A stretch of DNA of 12,318 nt from Lachnospiraceae bacterium. GTDB taxonomy: Bacteria > Bacillota > Clostridia > Lachnospirales > Lachnospiraceae. Below the pieces are notes generated by a model, which ran no database searches, was not told the DNA's origin, and saw only the letters and a program-made list of their open reading frames with translations. Position numbers and translations under genes: made by a program. The stretch is taken from the NCBI GenBank assembly GCA_900772845.1, contig CAAGSD010000036.1, forward strand, positions 1 through 12,318. The letters are read 5' to 3'. Below are positions 7,798 to 12,318 of this stretch, piece after piece (the stretch's first letter is position 1; every line of letters begins with the position of its first letter).

Positions 7798-8430
7798 CTA
7801 TTTTTTCATCAGTATCGTAACAACACCGTCGGACTGAGAGGCATCCACATAACCATCCTCTCCCATGACCACGCCCTCGCTGACATACAACACCTCATAA
7901 GGGCAGTATATATACGCACTGGCATTCGTTATGATCAGGTGATTTTTCTCCAGTGCCTTGTTCAGCTTGTCTGTATCCGCCGGCGTTCCGTCTGAAGCAT
8001 TTACCAGTCCCAGATCTACGGTAAGTCCCTGTGCAAGGGCTTCCACCCTGGTACCGTAGAACAGATCCTGTTCATTATATTCGGCATAGCTGTCCGCATC
8101 GGCGAACTCCTGTACCACCTGCACCATGGCTCCGGCTTCCAGCATCTGTACAGACCTGACTGTCATCGCATCTTCTCCGGCATCCTTATGCGCAGCATTG
8201 AACTCCTCTGCTTCTTCCCTGACCATCTTCTCCAGTCCGTCCAGACTGTAAAAGTCTTTGTCAAAAGTATTCACCAGATAAGAGGTCACTTTGCCGTCCT
8301 TCTCCACCACCAGAGAAGTATTCACTACAGTCTCGGGAAGCTTTGCCGTCTGACCGCAGCCTGTGATGGACAGTATCAAAAGCCCCGACAATCCTGCCGC
8401 AAGAAACTTTTTTATTCTATTCTGCCTCAT
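7798..8430 (-). CDS. Putative lipoprotein of unknown function
   Basis: A 210-aa predicted exported lipoprotein. It starts with a basic n-region (MRQNRIKK), a hydrophobic stretch (9-22) and a lipobox ITGC with the lipidated cysteine at C25. The mature part is hydrophilic and acidic, with predicted alternating strands and helices and no catalytic motif I recognise. The ATG at 8430 is preferred because AAGGAG stands 8 nt upstream and the signal peptide then begins at residue 1; the frame is open to 8475 but that would add 15 unlikely residues. It begins 38 nt after the recO stop and ends 46 nt before glyS, so it is part of the same transcript. A lipoprotein here probably has no direct link to tRNA charging or recombination. 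Confidence 0.85.
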   Translation of the reverse strand: MRQNRIKKFLAAGLSGLLILSITGCGQTAKLPETVVNTSLVVEKDGKVTSYLVNTFDKDFYSLDGLEKMVREEAEEFNAAHKDAGEDAMTVRSVQMLEAGAMVQVVQEFADADSYAEYNEQDLFYGTRVEALAQGLTVDLGLVNASDGTPADTDKLNKALEKNHLIITNASAYIYCPYEVLYVSEGVVMGEDGYVDASQSDGVVTILMKK

Positions 8431-8468
8431 AAATGAGTCTCCTTTTTTGGCATCAGCCATAACCGATT

Positions 8469-9119
8469 TTAACATAGAGTTTTCAGTATTTCAAGACTTT
8501 TGAACGACCTGTCCATGAAACGCTTCCGATATTCCGACGCAATCTGTGAAAGTTCTGTGAGAACCTTGTCCGATACAGTAAAGGTGTACAACTTTTCCAC
8601 AGAACTTTCCGCTATGTAGTTCAGTGCATACAATGTGGATTCTTCCAGAGTACGTCCGGCAGGCGGTCCCGGGTACTCTCCGTTGACAGCGATTGCCTTG
8701 AGTTCGAAAATACTGCGTACCAGTTCATTGGAAAGCGACGGTGCACACAGGGCCCGGAGCGACTGATACATCAGCTTCATCATTTCCCGCTCATCATTGT
8801 TCTCTCTGCAGTAAAAATCCGCCACTTCCGCAAAATACATGCCATAGCAGGCTCCCACATAATCCGTCATCAGTTCCTCAAAGTAGTTCTGGATCTCTGC
8901 TTCCGATATTGTGTAAGAATTCCGTCCCTCATAGATCCGGAATGTGCCAAAAGCAAAAGGGTTGGTCGCTGCCGCCAGCCGGTTGCCGGGCTTTCTGGCC
9001 CCTCTGGCAAAAGCAGTGATCTTCCCTTTTTCTCTGGTAAGCAGGCATACCCGCCTGTCATATTCACCAAACGGTGTCTGTTTTAATACAATTCCTGTTA
9101 CATACAGGGATTCCTGCAT
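8469..9119 (-). CDS. recO: DNA repair protein RecO (recombination mediator), short form without zinc module
   Basis: A 216-aa RecO homologue, the factor that works with RecR to load RecA on SSB-coated single-stranded DNA and anneals complementary strands. The N-terminal OB-fold is at about 1-80 (TGIVLKQTPFGEYDRRVCLL, then KGKITAFARGARKP). The helical domain follows, with FELKAIAVNGEYP at 138-150 and the C-terminal block ESSVEKLYTFTVS. Most RecO proteins are about 240-255 aa and carry four zinc-binding cysteines after the FELK-like motif; here residues 150-160 run straight into the next helix and no CxxC is present. The ATG at 9119 has a strong GGGGAGG seven bases upstream; an upstream ATG at 9188 would overlap the preceding gene far more. 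It overlaps the yqzL-like gene by 22 nt. Confidence 0.93.
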   Translation of the reverse strand: MQESLYVTGIVLKQTPFGEYDRRVCLLTREKGKITAFARGARKPGNRLAAATNPFAFGTFRIYEGRNSYTISEAEIQNYFEELMTDYVGACYGMYFAEVADFYCRENNDEREMMKLMYQSLRALCAPSLSNELVRSIFELKAIAVNGEYPGPPAGRTLEESTLYALNYIAESSVEKLYTFTVSDKVLTELSQIASEYRKRFMDRSFKSLEILKTLC

Positions 9120-9295
9120 GATCCATCCTCCCCTGCGGACAGGTCTGTACGCCCTTCCGCTCTGCAATCCACCAGGGGGCTTTTGCATTCCGTAGCAGCC
9201 GGAGGTTCCTCCTTTTCCGCACTCTGCAGGTATTTCAGGTAGTCCTCCACTCTGCCGGTATGTTCAAATTGCTGCCAGTAATTTGTGAACTGCAT
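9098..9295 (-). CDS. yqzL: YqzL-like small protein
   Basis: A 65-aa protein between era and recO. Its first 25 residues (MQFTNYWQQFEHTGRVEDYL, then KYLQS) resemble the YqzL family, whose Bacillus member sits at the same position and starts with a similar aromatic-rich F/W..F..TG...YL pattern. Function is unknown in the family. The ATG at 9295 is chosen because a GAGGGGG site lies about 9 nt upstream; the alternative ATG at 9304 would touch that site. The residues after about 30 form a polar, Cys-containing tail (four cysteines) without recognisable similarity, longer than usual for the family. The last 22 nt overlap the start of recO, and its coding sequence holds the recO ribosome-binding site, pointing to translational coupling. 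Confidence 0.75.
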   Translation of the reverse strand: MQFTNYWQQFEHTGRVEDYLKYLQSAEKEEPPAATECKSPLVDCRAEGRTDLSAGEDGSCRNPCM

Positions 9296-9362
9296 CTTAC
9301 GCATCCCCCTCTTCTATCAGTGTATGTCTTCTGTAAAAATAGGGTCTGCAAATTTTATTTTT

Positions 9363-10280
9363 CTATTCGCCCATGTCAATGTCTTTCGGATTATATCCGA
9401 AGTTTTTGAGCAGGATATCACTGTCTCTCCAGTCCTTTTTCACCTTTACCCAAAGCTGTAAATTAACTTTCATTTCCAGCATATCCTCGATCTCCGGGCG
9501 TGCCTGGGAGCCGATCTTTTTCAGCATCTGTCCACCTTTGCCGATGATGATACCCTTATGGGAATCTCTCTCACAGATAATGGTTGCTTCGATGTCGCAG
9601 ATCCTGCCTCTCTCCTTCATGCTTTCCACCGTCACGGCAATACCGTGGGGAATTTCTTCGGATAAAAGGCGTAGTGCCTTCTCCCGGATCAGCTCCGCCA
9701 CGATCTGCCGCATGGGCTGGTCGGTGATGGTATCCTCATCATAAAATGCGGGGCCATAAGGCAGATACTTTAAAACACACTGGATCAGTACATCCGTGTT
9801 GTCGCCCTTTAAGGCAGATACCGGAACGATTTCCTGAAAATCCAGTTCCTTGCGGTAGGTATCAATAAATGCCAGGATATCATCCTTTTTCACGGTGTCC
9901 GTCTTGTTGATCACAAGGATCACCGGAGTCTTGGTCTTCTTCAGCTGCTCGATGATATGACGTTCTCCGGCACCGATAAAATTTGTAGGCTCTACCAGCC
10001 ATAAGATCACATCCACGTCATTTAACGTATGCTCCGCCACATTGACCATGTAATCACCCAGCTTGTTTTTCGCCTTATGGATACCGGGAGTGTCCAGAAA
10101 TACGATCTGACCCTCTTCCAGTGTCAGCACCGTCTGGATACGGTTACGGGTGGTCTGGGGTTTGTTGGATGTAATGGCGATCTTCTGTCCGATCAGTCGG
10201 TTCATCAGAGTGGATTTTCCTACGTTGGGACGTCCGATCAGTGTGGCAAAGCCGGATTTGTATGCCGGATTTTCGTTCAT
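9363..10280 (-). CDS. era: GTPase Era, ribosome small-subunit assembly factor
   Basis: A 305-aa Era protein, the typical length. The GTPase domain shows G1 GRPNVGKS (16-23), the G2 region around TTRNRI (43-48), G3 DTPG (63-66), G4 NKTD (125-128) and G5 SAL (155-157). The C-terminal KH domain, which binds the 3' end of 16S rRNA, carries GKGG at 247-250. Era checks and promotes late 30S maturation. The ATG at 10280 has AGGAG about nine bases upstream. The gene is 82 nt downstream of the DUF4349 gene and 67 nt upstream of the yqzL-like start, with no terminator evident on either side. Confidence 0.98.
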   Translation of the reverse strand: MNENPAYKSGFATLIGRPNVGKSTLMNRLIGQKIAITSNKPQTTRNRIQTVLTLEEGQIVFLDTPGIHKAKNKLGDYMVNVAEHTLNDVDVILWLVEPTNFIGAGERHIIEQLKKTKTPVILVINKTDTVKKDDILAFIDTYRKELDFQEIVPVSALKGDNTDVLIQCVLKYLPYGPAFYDEDTITDQPMRQIVAELIREKALRLLSEEIPHGIAVTVESMKERGRICDIEATIICERDSHKGIIIGKGGQMLKKIGSQARPEIEDMLEMKVNLQLWVKVKKDWRDSDILLKNFGYNPKDIDMGE

Positions 10281-10365
10281 TTTCTATTTCTCCTGTTCTT
10301 GTCTTTTTCCCTGACACTTTTTCTTTTGGTCAGCTGCCGGTCAGTCCGGCTTATCCTATGTTTCC

Positions 10366-11454
10366 TTACTTATTTCCTTTTTGAGGTGTTTCCGATGCGG
10401 TGCTCTCTTCTGTACCTGTCGCATCCTGCAACGTCTTTTGCATTTTTGCTTCCGCTTCGGCGAATTTTTTCTGTTCCTCCGTACGGATCCGTTTGGTGCG
10501 CTTTTTAATCTTCTTTAAGATCAGTACGATCACTGCGATCACGATGGCCCAGATCACCAGATACGGGATATGGATCACGAACCAGATCGCTGCTTCCTTC
10601 AAGCCCTCGCCGATATTTTTCAGACTGTCCACAAATCCGGTGGAAATACGCTCCCAGACGGTCTCTTCATCCACAGGTGTATAGACCTCTACCTCATCAA
10701 TATAGAGATATACGGTGCTGTAGTCAACCCGGTTATCATAGCTGCGGAGCTGGGATTCCATGCTTTCTAACTGGTATCTGACATCAGACAGACGCTGTTC
10801 GATGGTAATAATATCTTCCACACTCTCTGCCTGCTCCAGAAGCTGTAATAATCTATCCTGCTCGGTCCGCAGGGCATCCCTGTGGCTCTGCAGGTCTACA
10901 TATGTCAATGTTACATCCTGCACATTCTCCGAACGGCTGGTCACATTGCCCAGCTCTGAAACCGTATTCTGGAACTCCTCCAGTCTGTCCTTCGGGATAC
11001 GGATGGTCAGATTGGCATTCCTTGTAGAACGATAACTATAATATGTACTGCCGTTATAGGCATCCAGACTTTCGATATAGCCGCCGAGCTCTGTTACTTT
11101 ATTCTCTACCGCGCTTAACAGCTTATCATACTCCCTGGTCTCGACATCCATATTCACGGTCTTGATCAGCTTCCGGTCTGCTACGGCTGTGTCTGCAGCC
11201 TCCTCGGACACTGTATTACCTGTGTCCTGAGCGTTTTTTGCGGAATCGTACCCATCTGTCATGCCGAATCCGCCTTCATAAGCGGACGCTTCCGAGGCAG
11301 CTGCCTCATTGGAAGCAACAGCATAATCCGCATCCATGAGATCACTGATGCCGTAGCTGCCGTTCGATGAGCTGCCGCAGGCGGTCAGCGATAATATCAT
11401 GCCGGCAGTGAGTAACCCTGTAATGATCTTTGTTTCAAAATTTCGTTTTTTCAT
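10366..11454 (-). CDS. DUF4349 domain-containing membrane lipoprotein
   Basis: A 362-aa envelope protein. The N-terminus is a lipoprotein signal (basic MKKR, hydrophobic 10-23, lipobox LTAC with C26). A low-complexity Ser/Ala/Gly/Asp linker (about 27-90) leads to a DUF4349 domain at about 94-313: a beta-rich part with IRIPKDRLEEF (151-161), a predicted coiled coil (about 185-240), a second strand region, and one transmembrane helix at about 289-313. A strongly basic stretch (KKIKKRTKR) and a Lys/Glu/Ala-rich tail follow, probably cytoplasmic. The protein is therefore likely anchored both by lipid and by a helix. Function is unknown for the family. The ATG at 11454 has GGAG six bases upstream and gives a proper signal peptide; the frame is open to 11553 but those residues look non-coding. 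It starts 122 nt after the peptidase gene. Confidence 0.9.
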   Translation of the reverse strand: MKKRNFETKIITGLLTAGMILSLTACGSSSNGSYGISDLMDADYAVASNEAAASEASAYEGGFGMTDGYDSAKNAQDTGNTVSEEAADTAVADRKLIKTVNMDVETREYDKLLSAVENKVTELGGYIESLDAYNGSTYYSYRSTRNANLTIRIPKDRLEEFQNTVSELGNVTSRSENVQDVTLTYVDLQSHRDALRTEQDRLLQLLEQAESVEDIITIEQRLSDVRYQLESMESQLRSYDNRVDYSTVYLYIDEVEVYTPVDEETVWERISTGFVDSLKNIGEGLKEAAIWFVIHIPYLVIWAIVIAVIVLILKKIKKRTKRIRTEEQKKFAEAEAKMQKTLQDATGTEESTASETPQKGNK

Positions 11455-11469
11455 AACCCTCTCCGTTCT

Positions 11470-11502
11470 GCGGACGGCATCCGGACACCCTGCCGGATCC
11501 GC
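11470..11502 (-). promoter_or_regulatory. GC-rich hairpin in the leader of the DUF4349 gene
   Basis: On the minus strand the arm GCGGATCCGG (11502-11493) pairs with CCGGAT (11484-11479) and then, after a 5-nt bulge, with CCGC (11473-11470), leaving an 8-nt loop. The stem ends 15 nt before the DUF4349 start codon, directly above its Shine-Dalgarno site. No T-run follows, so it does not look like a terminator of the peptidase gene. It may influence transcript stability or translation. No known riboswitch class is recognised. Confidence 0.45.
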
Positions 11503-11576
11503 CTGCTGTTGACTTTTTATTGTTTCACCCATATAAACGAAATAATAATACAAAAGTTCTTTATTTATTTGCTGTT

Positions 11577-12318
11577 TTAAAAAAGATTTTCCACCTTCAG
11601 GAATCTCTCCTGTTCTTCCTTTACCTTAGAAGCCGTACCTACGACACAGAGCAGGTCCTCCTGCATAAATGCCCGGATATGCGCGGACAGTGCCCGGATA
11701 TCCTCTACGGTAGCGGACAGCAGTTCGTCACGTTCTCTCTGTAAGGCAGCGTCATCCAGTCCCGTCATATAAGCACTTAAGGAATACAGGCCCTTTGCCG
11801 CCGGGTTCATGGGTACATCCAGATCGCTGACAGCGCCGATGATATACTGGGTCATGGTACGCTCATCTGCGGTAAATTCCGCAATGGCATCCGCTGCCTT
11901 CTCATATATATCAATCGTCTTGCCAAGATTGGGATCTCTGTAAGATACAAAATAGCTGTCACCGGATCTGCCGAAGCTGCACATACAGCCGTAGGCGCCT
12001 CCCTTTACACGGACATTGACCCACAGATATTCATAACCCAGCATGACCTTCAGCACTCTTAAAGCTCCGGTATATTTCAGTCCGCTCTTGCGGAAATTAC
12101 CGGCACGGCATACGTAATTGACCTGTCCGGAGGTTAAGAAGCCTTCGTTTTTCCGGGAGACTTCCGGAATATAATGTTCCTTTTCCACAGCTTCGGTATA
12201 GAGCGCTGCCTTGAAAGCCTCCACCGGGGCATCCAAAAGTCCCACTGCCTTCTCTTCACCGACGAAATCCACCATAAGATTCTCCGGACGGAAGATCATT
12301 TTTAATAACGTCTGTAAA
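11577..12318 (-). CDS. M16C (presequence-protease / insulinase-like) zinc peptidase, C-terminal part
   Basis: The last 247 codons, including the stop, of a gene that continues past the window edge: the frame stays open from the ATG at 12299 to base 12318, so that ATG is internal. The segment VRVKGGAYGC followed by SYRDPNL (at about 97-106 and 118-124 from that Met) is the conserved C-terminal half-domain motif of M16C peptidases, which enclose peptides in a chamber. The zinc site (HxxEH) would be in the missing N-terminal half. Full-length members are about 970 aa, so about a quarter is visible. The N-terminal signal and location cannot be judged; bacterial members are often cytoplasmic. It is followed at 122 nt by the DUF4349 gene, without a clear terminator. 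Confidence 0.88.
   Translation of the reverse strand, partial: LQTLLKMIFRPENLMVDFVGEEKAVGLLDAPVEAFKAALYTEAVEKEHYIPEVSRKNEGFLTSGQVNYVCRAGNFRKSGLKYTGALRVLKVMLGYEYLWVNVRVKGGAYGCMCSFGRSGDSYFVSYRDPNLGKTIDIYEKAADAIAEFTADERTMTQYIIGAVSDLDVPMNPAAKGLYSLSAYMTGLDDAALQRERDELLSATVEDIRALSAHIRAFMQEDLLCVVGTASKVKEEQERFLKVENLF

Noticed and set aside
9201..9212. Palindrome GGAGGTTCCTCC inside the yqzL-like gene
   Set aside because: The centre is too small for a normal hairpin loop and the sequence is ordinary coding for Glu-Glu-Pro-Pro.
10281..10365. Small GCCGG/CCGGC inverted repeat between the DUF4349 gene and era as a terminator
   Set aside because: The stem is only 5 bp and is followed by an A-rich, not T-rich, stretch on the transcribed strand.
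11455..11553. Upstream extension of the DUF4349 gene
   Set aside because: The extension places about 33 residues before a clear lipoprotein signal peptide, which would then not be N-terminal.
1..12318. CRISPR arrays, transposases, prophage genes, defence systems, tRNA or rRNA genes
   Set aside because: No regularly spaced repeats, no transposase or nuclease motifs and no tRNA-like cloverleaf were found; the genes are housekeeping or envelope proteins.

Overview
The window looks like an ordinary chromosomal segment of a Gram-positive anaerobe of the class Clostridia, most likely Lachnospiraceae. The grounds are the block DUF4349 lipoprotein - era - yqzL-like - recO - lipoprotein - single-chain glyS, the moderate GC content, the purine-rich Shine-Dalgarno sites (AAGGAG, GGAGG) and the lipoprotein signal peptides. 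This assignment comes from family knowledge and was not checked by a search.

All ten genes lie on the minus strand, so transcription runs from high to low coordinates. In that order: (1) the C-terminal part of an M16C (presequence-protease-like) peptidase, cut by the window edge (12318-11577); (2) a DUF4349 membrane-anchored lipoprotein (11454-10366); (3) the ribosome-assembly GTPase Era (10280-9363); (4) a small YqzL-like protein (9295-9098) overlapping (5) the recombination mediator RecO (9119-8469); (6) an uncharacterised lipoprotein (8430-7798); (7) glycyl-tRNA synthetase (7751-6363), followed by a stem-loop terminator. Spacing is 122 nt or less throughout, so genes 1-7 could form one or two transcripts. 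The core era-yqzL-recO-glycyl-tRNA synthetase order matches the well-known Bacillus arrangement.

Downstream of the glyS terminator come (8) a large polytopic GT-C-like membrane glycosyltransferase (6277-4229), then a near-consensus sigma-A promoter driving (9) an alanyl-tRNA synthetase of unusual sequence type (4119-1465) and (10) an SNF-family sodium-coupled amino-acid transporter (1465-95). The transporter start codon overlaps the alaS stop codon by one base. The last 94 bases hold a long interrupted palindrome with a second, degenerate partial copy. It has no U-tract and is the clearest structured non-coding element in the window.

No CRISPR array, mobile-element gene, tRNA, rRNA, T-box or riboswitch was recognised, and no intergenic gap exceeds 300 bases. 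I did not find a previously undescribed multi-gene system. The best second-look items are the palindromic element, the divergent AlaS with its coupled transporter, and a RecO without the zinc-binding cysteines.
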